Positions 32,802 through 43,896 of a stretch of 64,000 nucleotides of DNA are shown here, one piece after another. The DNA comes from Hordeum vulgare subsp. vulgare (taxonomy: Eukaryota; Streptophyta; Magnoliopsida; Poales; Poaceae), in assembly GCF_904849725.1 (NCBI RefSeq), contig NC_058524.1:346138823-346202822 (forward strand). The letters run 5' to 3'. Every line of letters starts with the position of its first letter. Within the stretch, counting starts at the first letter, position 1. The notes beneath the pieces are model-generated. The model was given only the letters and a program-made list of their open reading frames with translations, was not told the origin of the DNA and searched no databases. The translations under genes and the position numbers were made by a program.

Positions 32802-33121
32802 GTGTTGATCAAAGGATTTACATGTGATAGTTGTCTCGTCGTTGTGAGGTCTGCTGTGCGAAGACCTGCCCGTGCGTTGTACGAGCTCCGCCCCTGCATT
32901 CGTGGGTCAGTACAAATTTCATCTCCTCCCCGCCCCCCTTCATTTACCGTGGCTCGGTTTCCGGATGAAACTTTCTAGATTTAGGTAATTCAATTAATTT
33001 ATCAGTATGCGTGACCAGTATGCGTCTCCCGTTCGAAAGGGTGACATCTATAAATATGCATGTCTTTGCATATTTATAACCGCCATCCTTTTGAATTGTC
33101 CAACATTATCCAGGGACAACT
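32802..33121. other. Region upstream of the transposase, with a small palindrome
   Basis: No protein match. A perfect 11-bp inverted repeat ATAAATATGCA (33050-33060) / TGCATATTTAT (33067-33077) sits 45 bp before the large foldback. Confidence 0.6.
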
Positions 33122-33333
33122 CGAGTATGTGTAGATTGGGTTCGTTTTCCCGTATGCTATGCTCTGGATCCGATGCGGAATTTCGTCAGTGCCTCCCTGT
33201 TGTTCTCCGGATGCACATCCTCTCTGTTTATTGCGGAGACGTGTATCAGGATAACAGCGGGGAGGTGCTGCCAAAATTTTGCGTTGGATCCGGAGCAGAG
33301 CATGGGAAAACGAACCCAATCTACACATACTCG
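33122..33333. ncRNA. Long foldback (arms about 100 nt), possible small-RNA precursor
   Basis: The left arm 33122-33220 pairs with the right arm 33235-33333 around a ~14-nt loop. The outer 30 nt are fully complementary (they begin CGAGTATGTGTAGATTGGGT on the + strand and match the reverse complement of 33304-33333). The inner part (GGATCC...GCCTCCC...) pairs with scattered mismatches, several of which would be G-U pairs in RNA. It lies 140 bp before the transposase ATG, inside the putative leader intron. Whether it is transcribed or processed is not visible; a small foldback element is an alternative. Rice miR820, which is hosted by a CACTA element, is a known parallel; the sequence is not the same. 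Confidence 0.45.
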
Positions 33334-33472
33334 GGTGGGATTAGGACCTATCTTTACCTATTAGCGTGTAGGTTGCCTAGACGTAATAAAAATGACGAAC
33401 CTGATTAACCGATGAATATAAATGCTAAATTATATATAAATATATTTCTTCTCTCTTTAGTAGCTATGCAAG

Positions 33473-36400
33473 ATGAGTGATCGTGCGTGGATGTATACCG
33501 GTCACCCTAGTCAGAAAGAGATGACGAAAGAATGGTTTTTAAAAACAAAGGAATTTTTGAAAGCCGCATTCGCAAATGGCTAGGAAAGAAACTATTGCCC
33601 CTGTCCTGGATGCGACAACTATAAAAAGACGACAGAGGCTGTAATGATTAAACACATGCAGAGGAGGGGTTTTATGCCTAATTATACGGTGTGGACATTT
33701 CATGGTGAGTCTATACAACGCACAAGAGATGAGGTGGTCCGTCGTCACACGGACGAGCATGGTACTGGGATCGAAGACATGGTGCAAGACTTTCATGATG
33801 CTCGGGATTCGGAAGATAAGATGGAGGAATCTGCAAAGGCCTTTTATGAAATGTTGGAGTCTTCAAAATGTCCTCTCCATGAGCACACTGAGCTCTGTCA
33901 GCTGGATGCAATTGCACAAGTAATGGCTCTGAAGGCTCAGTTCAACTTGGGAAGAGAATGCTACGACGCGATGATGACACTATTTGGACGTTTCCTACCC
34001 AAAGGCCATGTCATGCCTGCAAACCTGTACCAGTCGGACAAAATAGTTCGTGTACTTAAGATGCCCTATGAGAAGATAGATGCATGTGAGAAAGGATGTG
34101 TCTTATTTAGGAAGGAGTATGCACACTTGGACTATTGTCCCAATTGCGAGTCTTGCAGGTATCTTCTGGTAGACAATGGTATGGGTGAGAAGAGGCAGAC
34201 CAAAATCGCAGTTAGTGTTCTTCGGTATATGCCAATCGTACCAAGACTTCAACGTCTTTTCATGGTCGAAGAGACTGCCAGACAGATGACATGGCACAAA
34301 TTGGGCAAAAGAATCGAACTAGATGCGGATGGGAAGAAGATGATGGTACACATATCGAATGGGGAAGCGTGGAAACATTTCGATGGATTGCATCCGGATA
34401 AAGCGGCAGATCCAAGGAATCCTCGAGTCTGCGCCGCCACGGATGGTTTTAATCCCTTCGGCATGACGGCAACCCAATACAGTTGTTGGCCTGTATTTGT
34501 CATTCCACTCAATCTCCCCCCCGGGCAGATTATGCAAAGAAAGAACATATTTCTGACGTTGATAATTCCAGGGCCCAATTATCCGGGGAAGAATATGAAT
34601 GTGTACCTGCAACCGCTTAAGGATGAATTGGAAGAAGCTTGGGAAAATGGGGTCAAGACATACAATGCCACTAGAAAATAAAACTTCAAAATGCATGTGT
34701 GGTACATGTACTCTATGCATGACTTGCCAGCGTATGCGCTATTCTCTGGATGGTGTGTGCATGGAAGGTTCCCGTGCCCCCAATGCAAGGCACCTCTTCA
34801 GTTTCATTGGTTGCAGGAGGGTCGGAAGTATTCTTGCTTTGACTTGCATAGACAGTTCCTGGATCCTGACCATCAGTTCAGAAAAGACAAGAAGAACTTT
34901 ACCAAAGGTAAAGTTGTCAAAAACTTGTCACCACCTGCGTTCACAGGCCAACAGATCCTGGATCAGTAAAACGCCCTTGAGCCTGATCCAGAGCGTCCAG
35001 GGTATTTCAAGGGGTATAATTCAAAACATGCCTGGACTCACAAGCCATGCTTGTGGGATCTGCCTTACTTCAAAGACCTCCTTCTTCCGCACAATATCGA
35101 CATGATGCACACTGAAAAGAATATCGGAGAGGCTATTTTTGGTACATTGTTCGACATAGATGGGAAGACAAAGGATAATATTAAGGCTAGAGTCGATCAA
35201 GAGACACTATGTCATCGACCGTTACAGAACATGCGAGAAGGCAAAGGAAAGCAGAAGTGGTCGAAGCCAAAGGCCTGGTTCAATCTTGGAAGGCCAGCTA
35301 TGAGGGAAATTATCTTGTGGGTCAAAATGCACTTGATGTTCCCCGATGGGTATGCAGCGAATCTAAAGAGGGGAGCGAGTCTTGAAAAAATAAAAATCTT
35401 TGGTCTCAAGAGTCATGATTGGCACATATGGCTAGAGCAGGTAATGCCGGTGATGTTACGTGGATTTATTCCTGAGGATGAATGGCTAGTACTGGCGGAG
35501 CTGAGCTATTTCTTCCATGTACTTTGTGTGAAAGAATTGTCGCCTGGCGTGGTAGAAGACATGGAGGAGTTTGCACCGGAGTTGTTGTGCAAGTTAGAGA
35601 AGATCTTTCCACCGGGCTTCTTTAATCCAATGCAGCATTTGATTTTACATCTACCGACCGAGGCAAGATTGGGTGGGCCCATGCAAGATCGTTGGTGCTA
35701 TGCAACTGAGAGGATGCAGAAGACCCTTCGAGCTAAATGTAAAAATAAGCGTAGAACTGAAGCATCGATGGCTGAGGCATTCATTACTGAGGAGGTGGCA
35801 AACTTTGTGACAGCACACTACGAAGCCAAAAATCATCATTTGCATAACCCGAAGCCTCGGCACAATGATGGAGACCCTAAAAAAGGTGGGTCCAACCTCA
35901 GTCTATTCAAAGGGAAGCTCGCACCAGCCGGTGCTTCGAAACCAATAACGTTGGATATCGAAGAATGGCGGAACATTTCGTTGTATATCTCCAACAACCT
36001 AACAGAAGTGCGGCCGTACATCGAGTGAGTTCTCGGCACATTTTCCCGTAACTTCTAATTCATTTGAACTACTCTTATTCCCGGATATTTCAAACAGTCA
36101 TTACATCGTCAAATTCTCGGATGGAGCGGTGATCGAAAATGATTCCGTCGAAGAGTATGAGCTTCTGTCAAAGATAGGAGGCGGCTATCCCGGTTTCATC
36201 TCTTTGTTCAAACAAACGGTAATTATCAATAACGGACCATTTCATTCTTGGTCTAACTTGCGGCTAATGCAACAACCGTTTCGTATTAAACTTGTAGGCT
36301 AATTCAGAGTCTATGGACGCCGAATTGAGACAAGTCGCTAATGGTTTTGACTATAAGGTCCGTTCATTTGAGAAATACAACATCAACGGGTATCTCTTTC

Positions 36401-36999
36401 GTACCTTTGGCAAAGAGCTATCTATGCCCGACCGGAAATCTACAAATTGTGGTGTCTCTGCTATCGGCGAAGGTGTTATCGAGTATTATGGAAGAGTTGA
36501 AGCAATTTATGAACTTCAATTCTATGGTGATAACCCACCGAACGTCGTAGTCTTCAAATGTTATTGGTTCCAGCTGAAAAAGAATAGAAGGACTCATGAA
36601 CATATAGGACTAGTCGAAATCAATCCAAACACCCATTTAGATGTTCCTGATGTCTATATTACGGCTCAACAGGCGACCCAAGTTTTCTATCTACCGTGGG
36701 CATGCCAAACGGATAAGAATCTGGAAGGTTGGTATGTTGTTTATGAAGTGCCGCGACATGTCAGACCACCTCTCCCAAATGAACAGGATTATGAACCTCA
36801 CATTAACCCAGACACATATGATGGAGAATTCTTCCAAGAAGCATGTCTTTCCAAGAAACATTTCAAGAACCGCCATGCTTCATGCAAGAACATGGAAGTA
36901 GACAGCGACAATGAATCCGACTCCAGCCCTAAGCTGGAACCAGAAGACCTGGAACTCGTAGAGGTTACTGATGCGGATGACCTGTCAATGCTTCAATGA
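33473..36999 (+). pseudogene. CACTA transposase, TNP2 type
   Basis: The ATG at 33473 opens MSDRAWMYTGHPSQKEMTKEWF, a Transpos_assoc-like N-terminus with CPCPGCDNY. The Transposase_21/TNP2 core follows (LCQLDAIAQVMALKAQFNLG, CPNCESCRY, DGFNPFGMTATQYSCWPVFV, LWDLPYFKDLLLPHNIDMMHTEKN split over lines), then a DUF4218-like block (LSYFFHVLCVKELSPGVVED) and a DUF4216-like block (NVVVFKCYWFQLKKNRR), ending in an acidic tail. One frame runs through 33473-36024; introns 36025-36097 (GTGAGT...CAG) and 36219-36297 (GTAATT...TAG) keep it open to TGA 36997-36999. Total 1125 codons. Three premature stops: TAG 33581-33583, TAA 34679-34681, TAA 34967-34969. It normally cuts the element out at its ends; this copy cannot make it. 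Confidence 0.9.
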
Positions 37000-37246
37000 T
37001 TAAAGGAAGGCCTTTCACAACTTCACGCCGTTGAACGCGATGAGCACGTCATTCATGAAGACATGCGTGATAGTGATGATGATGATGCATTTATTGATGA
37101 TGATTATTAGTTTGTAAGATTCACAACTTAAATTATATATATTTTAATCTTTATTATTCATGTACATATTATTATTCATGTCAGTCATTCAATTTTTTTA
37201 TGTTGTACTAATTTCTTTTAATCTTTATCATGGCAGGTGTTGAAAG
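37000..37246. other. Spacer between the two CACTA genes
   Basis: About 250 bp. Acidic readable sequence just after the transposase stop (ERDEHVIHEDMRD..., GAT-rich) suggests the C-terminus was once longer; then AT-rich. ATCATGGCAG|GTGTTG just before 37247 could be an acceptor for a leader intron of the next gene. Confidence 0.4.
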
Positions 37247-39788
37247 ATGGTGGGCGCGGGTCCAGAGCGCTCGACGGGTTCTTCCCAGGCGACCCGCACG
37301 AGGGGTGGTACTTCCCTTCCACCCCTATCTCTCCGTATAGCCTTGGCAGACAGTCTTTCGACACCAGCCGGGGGTTCTTCTTCGTCGGCGGCCTTGCCCA
37401 CTGGGAGAGGTGCTGGTCGGGTAGGGAGGAAGGGGAAGGGTACAGGGAGAGGTGGTGGCCGTGGAAGATCCAAGAGGACTGTTGAGCCGTCCTCGCCACC
37501 ACCAGCGGCTCATTCACCCGAGCATAGGACTAGTATGGTCGACCCGTTTGCGGAGGAGGCTACGGGGACTCCGGTCCAGGAGCCTGGTGTTCACGGGCAT
37601 TCGTCCCATGAGACTCCGGTCCAGGAGCAGCCTCGGGTCGAGGTGCATTCGGCCCAGGAGCAGCCGGAGGAGACTACGGTTCCGGAGGCTTCACCCGACG
37701 TGGACAGGGCCGGATGGGAGCCTTGGCCGGATCGTACCGAGTTGCCGGATTGGACCGAGGGTCCGGGTGGCTCAGGGGGCGGGGATGGCGGGGATGAGCT
37801 TACGGATAGTGAGGGCGATGTGTAGGTGGACGGGGACACCGTGTACAGGCGTGGTAGTACACGTCTCCCGGTCGCCCCGGCTACCCGCGAGCAGAGGCCG
37901 GTGATTAAACCTGAAGGAGATAGGTAAGTACATTTACCCTTTTTTTAGCTTTTGCCTTCAAGTTTGTTCAAATATCTAATGCGCTGACCTTATCATACTG
38001 CAGGGGATGGGTACACCCTGTTGGAGTCCGCAGGCCGAACTCCGTCCTTGGTGTGCTTTGCCGGACAAATTTCCCGGGGTTTGTCACGTTGCCTGGTGAG
38101 GGTCAGGTTCCTACACTAGGATTTACCTGGGAGCACTACCAGGCTGCGCAGGCCCAGCCGGAGGAGATTATAGATGGTGTCTTGTGCCACACGAGGGCTG
38201 AGATGGTGATTAGGAGCTTTTGGGTAAATTATCCTTTTACAGAATCTAAAATTAACAATATACCTAATTATTGTACTAATCGGTGTTTTCACGTTTGATT
38301 GCAGACCTTCTATAGGTGTGAGGATGGATATGAGGAGGAGGCAGCCAGGGTTCTCGAGGTCGAGTGTAGGCGGTTACTACAGAACTTGCGCCACGACGCT
38401 AGGCCGCAGGCTATTCGAGATTACTATGCCACGCGTGGTATTAAGAAGGAGAAGAAGGATTGCCGTGGAAAGTTTCTGAAGAAGGAGCAATACATGAAGG
38501 TAATTACCTATTATTAAGTCCTTCTACGTAGTTTTCTTGATTTCATTCATAGGCGTAGCACTGAAAATTCTTTCTAATAACTTACAGGTGCCCCCGAGAT
38601 GGTGTGCGGATAAGATGGATTGTTGGGAGGCATTGGTTGATGAGTGGTGCACAGGCAGCTGGCGAGCCGTCCACGAGAATGCGAAGGATCGGCGTAGACA
38701 AATGGTTGGTGTGCCACACCATCAAGGCAGCGCCAATTGACTTCAGTTTGGACGAAACTGGGTATGTGATTTGCTTCATGATTCATGCAACTCATTCTTG
38801 ATGCTAACATTTTGTTCCTCTCTTTTAGGCGCATCACAATAAGACTGAGATGCCACACTTGTACGACCTTCATGGCATGGCCCATACTGCCTCGTACAAG
38901 AAGGCGAAGGCATTCTCTGAGTCTGACCTGGATGATCCCAGTAACTTCACCAACATATCATCCCACCAGAAGCTCGTGGCATACAGGGACGCGGGGAAGG
39001 CTACGAAAGGGGATGACTTTAACCCTAGCCAGGAACCTTTGTATCCAGAGCTGGTGATGATATCTGGTGGCGGGAGGCCCCATGGCTCGATAGCCATTGG
39101 AGATGGGATAATACGTTGTCCACTCACTCTTCCGGAGATCAAGGCGCGCCAGTCGAGCAAATGTCCTGAGATAACGCCTCGTCCACGGTCAGCCGAACTT
39201 GCCATCGAGGTTAGTTGTACGGACTAAGAACACTTTCATCCTTTTCATTATGTGTGTCACCATAGATCATTACTGTGGTAACGAGGAATTGTTTTTCAGG
39301 CTGCTCTTCAGAAAGAGAGAGCGGCAAACCAGGCTGCTCTTGAGAAAGAGAGATTGGCAAGCCAGGCTACTCTTCAGGCTGCTCTTGATGAGAGGGACCA
39401 GACCACGACACGATTGCTTGAGGAGGAGAGGGCCCGGAATGAGGCGGGTCAACGGGCCCTGTACTAGCTTTTTGTGGTATGTTTTTTTTCACATTAGCCA
39501 AATCATGTGTGTAATGCCTGTTTCAATACTAACTAATACGACCCATTCTTCAGGGTCTGTGTGAGAAGAGCGGTCATGTCCCTCCGCCGATGCCCGTCTT
39601 CTCTTTGATTGGCACGGTGAGAATTATTATAAACTAGTATTAATAATTAAGTGTCATCATGCTAACTGAGACATTGCAAAATATCTTTTCTGCAGAATAA
39701 CTCCCGAGCGGCATCGCACGACCCTTCTCGAGGGCAACCGTCTCCAAACGAAGCCGGCGCGAGCAACCGTGGTGCTTCGCCTCCTTGA
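37247..39788 (+). pseudogene. CACTA second gene, Ptta/En/Spm-type (Transposase_24-like)
   Basis: Eight exons by splice sites and phase: 37247-37923, 38004-38223, 38305-38499, 38588-38761, 38829-39209, 39300-39476, 39554-39616, 39696-39788. The N-terminus is Gly/Arg/Pro-rich and disordered (GRGGGRGRSKRTVEPSSPPP), then acidic. The conserved core is GWVHPVGVRRPNSVLGVLCR, WCADKMDCWEALVDEWCTGS, then HHNKTEMPHLYDLHGMAHTA, matching the plant Ptta/En/Spm family (PF03004 from memory). Exon 6 encodes a coiled coil (AALQKERAANQAALEKER...). Premature stops: TAG 37823-37825, TGA 38738-38740, TAG 39465-39467. By analogy with TnpA of En/Spm it may bind the subterminal motifs. Confidence 0.8.
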
Positions 39789-39804
39789 TGACCACTACGG
39801 TAAG

Positions 39805-41422
39805 TTTCTCCTCCAAACTTAGCTTGTTTTCCTCTAAAATGAGATAATTAGCCCATTTAGCTTGAAGAAGACATAATTAGGTAATTTAGCTCCATCAAGA
39901 GGAGAATAAATAGGAAAAATGAAAAGAAAGAAGAAGAAGAAGAAGAAGAAGGAGGAGGAGGAGGAGGAGGAGGAGGAGAAGGCCAGAAGGTCCTTGGCCT
40001 TCTCCTCCTCCTCCTTCTCCTCCTCCTCCTCCTTCTTGATTTCTTCTTCTTCTCCTCCTCCTCCTCTTTCTTCTCTTTCATATTATCCTTGCTTTAATTA
40101 ACCCAACAATGACATAATTGGCCCATTTAGCTCCAAAATACCATAATAAGCTCAAAATGGCACAATAACCTTGGTTAGCTCATTAATATTATATACTTAG
40201 CTTGTTTTCCTCTAAAATGACATAATTGGAACATTTAGCTCGAAGAAGACATAATTAGATAATTTAGCTCCAACAAGAGGAGAAGAGGAGAAGAAATAGG
40301 CAAAATGAAAAGATAGAAGAAGAAGAAGAGAAGAAGAAGAAGAGAGGAAGGAGAAGGAGGAGGAGGAGGAGGAGGAGGAGAAGGCCAAGGACCTTCTAGT
40401 CCTTCTCCTCCTCCTCCTCCTTGATTTCTTCTTCTCCTCCTCCTCATCTTTCTTCTCCTATTTCATATTATCCTTGCAATTGCTTTAATTTCCCCAACAA
40501 TGACATAATTAGTCCATTTAGCTCCAAAATACCATAATAAGCTCAAAATGGCATAAGAACCTTGGTTAGCTCACAAATATTATATACTTGCTTGTTTTCC
40601 TCTAAAATGGGATAATTAGCCCATTTAGCTCAAAAAAGACATAATTAGGTAATTTAGCTCCAACAAGAGGAGAAGAGGAGAAGAAATAGGCAATGTGAAA
40701 AGAAAGAAGAAGAAGAAGAAGAAGAAGAAGAGAAGAAGGAGAAGGAGGAGGAGGAGGAGGAGAAGGCCAAGGACCTTCTATCCTTCTCCTCCTCCTCCTT
40801 CTCCTCCTCCTCCTCCTTCTTCTTGATTTCTTCTTCTTCTCCTCCTCCTCCTCCTCTTTCTTCTCCGCTTTCATATTATCCTTGCTTTAATTAACCCAAC
40901 AATGACATAATTAGCCCATTTAGCTCCAAAATACCATAATAAGCTCAAAGTGGCACAAGAACCTTGGTTAGCTCATGAATATTATATACTTAGCTTGTTT
41001 TCCTCTAAAATGACATAATTGGAATATTTAGCTCGAAAAAGACATAATTAGGTAATTTAGCTCCAACAATAGGAGAAGAGGAGAAGAAATAAGAAAAATG
41101 AAAAGATAGAAGAAGAAGAAGAGATGAAGAAGAAGGAGGAGGAGGAGGAGGAGGAGGAGAAGGCCAAGGACCTTCTATCCTTCTCCTCCTCCTCCTTCTC
41201 CTCCTCCTCCACCTTCTTCTTGATTTCTTCTTCTTATGCCATTTTATTTCTTATCCTCTTTCATATTATCCTTGCTTTAATTAACCCAACAATGACATAA
41301 TTAGCCCATTTAGCTCCAAAATACCATAATAAGCTCAAAATGGCATAAGAACCTTGGTTAGCTCATGAATATTATATAGTTAGCTTGTTTTCCTCTAAAA
41401 TGACATAATTGGAATATTTATC
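39805..41422. repeat. CACTA right array of hairpin-bearing tandem units
   Basis: Four units starting (T)TAGCTTGTTTTCCTCTAAAA at about 39819, 40198, 40588 and 40990, then a fifth start at 41380. Units are 380-400 bp with hairpin centres near 39990, 40390, 40780 and 41168. Units 2 and 3 match left units 1 and 2 closely, sharing even unit-specific changes (AATTGGAACATTTAGCTCG in one, GGATAATTAGCCC in the next). No gene. Confidence 0.9.
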
Positions 41423-41740
41423 TCAAAAAGAAGGAGAAGGAAGAAGAAGAAGAAGAAGAGAAGAAGAAGAGAAGGAGAAGGAGAATAAGAAGAAGGAGGA
41501 GGAGGAGAAGAAGAGAAGAAGAAGGAGAAGGAGGAGAATAAGAAGGAGAAGGAGCCCTCCTTCTTCTCCTTCTTCTCCTCCTTCTTCTCCTTCTTCTTCT
41601 CTTCTTTTTTCTTCTTCTCCTCCTCCTTCTCCTTCTCCTTCTCCTTCCCCTTCCCCTACTCCTCCTCCTCCTTCTTGTTTTTCTTCTCCTTGTTCTCTTC
41701 TTGCTTCTTCTCTTTCTTCTTCAATTTAGCTTATTTGTAA
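41423..41740. repeat. Long polypurine then polypyrimidine tract
   Basis: About 135 bp of GAA/GGA purines followed by about 180 bp of TTC/TCC pyrimidines with the switch at 41554 (GGAG|CCCTCC): a large imperfect inverted and mirror repeat able to fold. The Arg/Glu-then-Ser/Pro open frame across it (41409-41729) reflects composition. Confidence 0.85.
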
Positions 41741-42120
41741 TATATATGTTCTTCTTCTTCTTCTTTTGACTTTCTTATTCCCATTTTGCAGATTGGATGT
41801 ACTACATGCATGGAAGCTGGCGTTGGTGTGCTTTAGTTTCTGTTTTTATTTGATTTGATGAAAAATGTGTTGGTTCTTTGTATGTGTTGATGAACAATGT
41901 GTTGATAACAATATATGTGCAACTATATGTATGTATATATGGATGAAACTTTGTATGTGTTGGTTCTTTTGACATATGGGATGTACGTTGATGAACAAAT
42001 GGCATTGATGAGCTTTATATGTATATCATATATGTGTTGTGATTTATTTATGATATATGTGCTATGAATTATATGTATATGTGCTGTGAAATAGAAAAAA
42101 TAAATAAATATGTGACAATA
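41741..42120. other. AT-rich spacer in the CACTA right arm
   Basis: ATATGTG-rich, with repeated GTTGATGAACAA(A)TG near 41887 and 41990. No gene. Confidence 0.6.
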
Positions 42121-42728
42121 TAGGCTCTTCGCCGTCTGCCAGCTGATGGCAAAGGCCTTTGCCGTCAGCCAGCCGACAACAAAGGTGCCACGTGGCGCCC
42201 AGCTGTACAACCTGGGCAGTAGCTGCTGGTCATATAGTCTCTTTGCCGTCCGCTTCCTGGGGGGCAGACGGCAAAGAAGAGGGCACAGAAGGCAGACGGC
42301 AAAGAGTGCAGAGAGGGGGGAGGGGACGACCGGGCAGACGGCAAAGATTGTCCTGGAGGCAGACGGCAAAGATGGAGGAGAGGGGAGGGGAGTAGAAGGC
42401 AGACGACAAAGATTGACGGGGAGGCAGACGGCAAAGATTGACGGGCAGGCAGACGGCGAAGGCTCTGTTAACCCCTAATGGAGGCAACGCCTGTCGGCTG
42501 CCGTCTCAAAAGTTTTGCCGACTGCTCCTAATGAAAGCTGACGGCAAAGAACTTTGCCGTCCTCTTTGGGGGGGCAGACGGCAAAGAAGGTCCTATGCCG
42601 TCGTAGGCTGACGCAGAAATTTTGCCGGCCGTGACAATCTTTGCCGTTTGTGGTATTGTCTTTGCCGTCAGGGATACTGTCTTTGCCGTTTGTGATGGCA
42701 GACGGCAAAGAAGGTGATTCCTGTAGTG
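42121..42728. repeat. CACTA right subterminal and terminal repeats
   Basis: Around seventeen GCAGACGGCAAAG / CTTTGCCGTC motifs, mostly in the GCAGACGGCAAAG direction, then the terminal repeat ...AAGGTGATTCCTGTAGTG. The open frames in this stretch on both strands are repeat translations. Confidence 0.85.
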
Positions 42729-42912
42729 TACTCTTGCTACCAGTTACTTGTTACAACTATCTTGCTACGAAACAACTTGCTACCGCTGTTTTAGTGCTTG
42801 CAGAAATAATCTCGTTGAAAACCACTTGTCATTTCCTTCTTCTTCTCGTTGGGTTCGACACTCTTACTTATCAAAAGGACTACAATTGATTGTCTATACT
42901 TGTGGGTCATCA
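42729..42912 (+). repeat. X2 5' LTR, part right of the CACTA element
   Basis: Starts with the second TACT, continues TTGCTACCAGTTACTTGTTA as in X1 and X3, and ends CTTGTGGGTCATCA at 42912, the intact family LTR end. Confidence 0.85.
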
Positions 42913-42923
42913 AGACGCTTTTC

Positions 42924-42941
42924 TCACCCCGTTGCCGGGGA
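42924..42941 (+). other. X2 primer binding site
   Basis: TCACCCCGTTGCCGGGGA, 14 of 18 positions or better against TGGCGCCGTTGCCGGGGA, the complement of the plant tRNA-Asp 3' end. Confidence 0.65.
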
Positions 42942-43018
42942 GTGAAGCGCTCTTGGTAAGTGGAAATTGGTAAGGAAAATTTATTGGTATGTGCTGAAAT
43001 TTATTGTCACTTGATACT

Positions 43019-43896
43019 ATGCAAAACAATCATTTGAGGGGTTTGTTCGGGGTATCTTCACCTTGACTGGAAGCACAATTATTTGCCCCTCAACCTACTT
43101 CACCTACTGAAAATATTAGTTATGAAATTCCTTCGGGTATGATAGAACAACTGCTAGCTAATCCTTATGCACGAGATGGAACTGAACATCCTCATAAGCA
43201 CTTGATATATGTAGATGAAATTTATGGATTATTTAAGCTTGCAGGTTTACCCGAAGGTGATGTTAAAAGGAAGATTTTCCCTTTATATTTGAAGGTAACA
43301 GCATGGCATGGTATAGGCTATGTGATGATATTGGATCATGGAACTGGAATCGATTGCAAATGGAATTTCATCAAATATTTTATCCTATGCATCTAGTTTA
43401 TCGTAACCAGAATTATACAAATAATTTTTGGCCTCGTGAAGGAGAAATTATCGCTCTAGCTTGGGGGAAACTTAAGTAAATGTTATATTCATGCCCCAAT
43501 CATGAGCTCTTGAGAGAAAATATTATTGAAAACTTTTATGCTCGTCTTTCTCGTAATAGTCAAACCATGCTTGACGCGTTTTGTACTGGTTCTTTTATGA
43601 AGAAGACTATTGAATTGAGGTGGGATCTCTTAGAAAGAATTAAACGCGACTCTGAAGATTGGGAACTTGCCAAAGGTAAAGAGTCAGGTATTAAGCTTAA
43701 GTATGATTGTGTTAAATCTTTTATGAATACCCATGCTTTACAAAAGTTTAGCACTAAATATGGACTTGACTCTGAGATACTAGCCTCTTTTTGTGAATCA
43801 TTTTCTAGTCATATTGATCTCCCTAAGGAGAAGTGGTTTAAATATCATCCCCCTATTAAATAAGAAATTAAATGACCAATAATAGCCAAATAATAA
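43019..43896 (+). pseudogene. X2 gag, broken
   Basis: The ATG at 43019 gives MQNNHLRGLFGVSSP, then TGA at about 43064. 43139-43396 keeps EQLLANPYARDGTEHPHKHLIY; a shift near 43310 loses the FHQ.FYPMHL block, and 43480-43863 resumes through STKYGLDSEILASFCESFSS and LPKEKWFKYHPPIK to TAA 43861-43863. Homologous to X1 and X3 gag. Confidence 0.7.

Larger units (their letters stand above)
30414..42728 (+). mobile_element. CACTA (En/Spm-type) DNA transposon
   Basis: Ends CACTACTGGAATCAG (30414) and ...TGATTCCTGTAGTG (42728), whose reverse complement is CACTACAGGAATCA: a 14-15 bp inverted repeat with one or two differences. It is flanked by TACT (30410-30413 and 42729-42732) and inserted in the X2 5' LTR, whose sequence is continuous across it. 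It is 12.3 kb. Subterminal regions are packed with CTTTGCCGTCTGC / GCAGACGGCAAAG motifs, as in grass CACTA families such as Caspar. It contains two genes in the + direction (33473-36999 and 37247-39788) between repeat arrays. Confidence 0.92.

Noticed and set aside
42146..42487. Open frames of 85-148 residues on both strands
   Set aside because: They are translations of the CACTA subterminal motif array.
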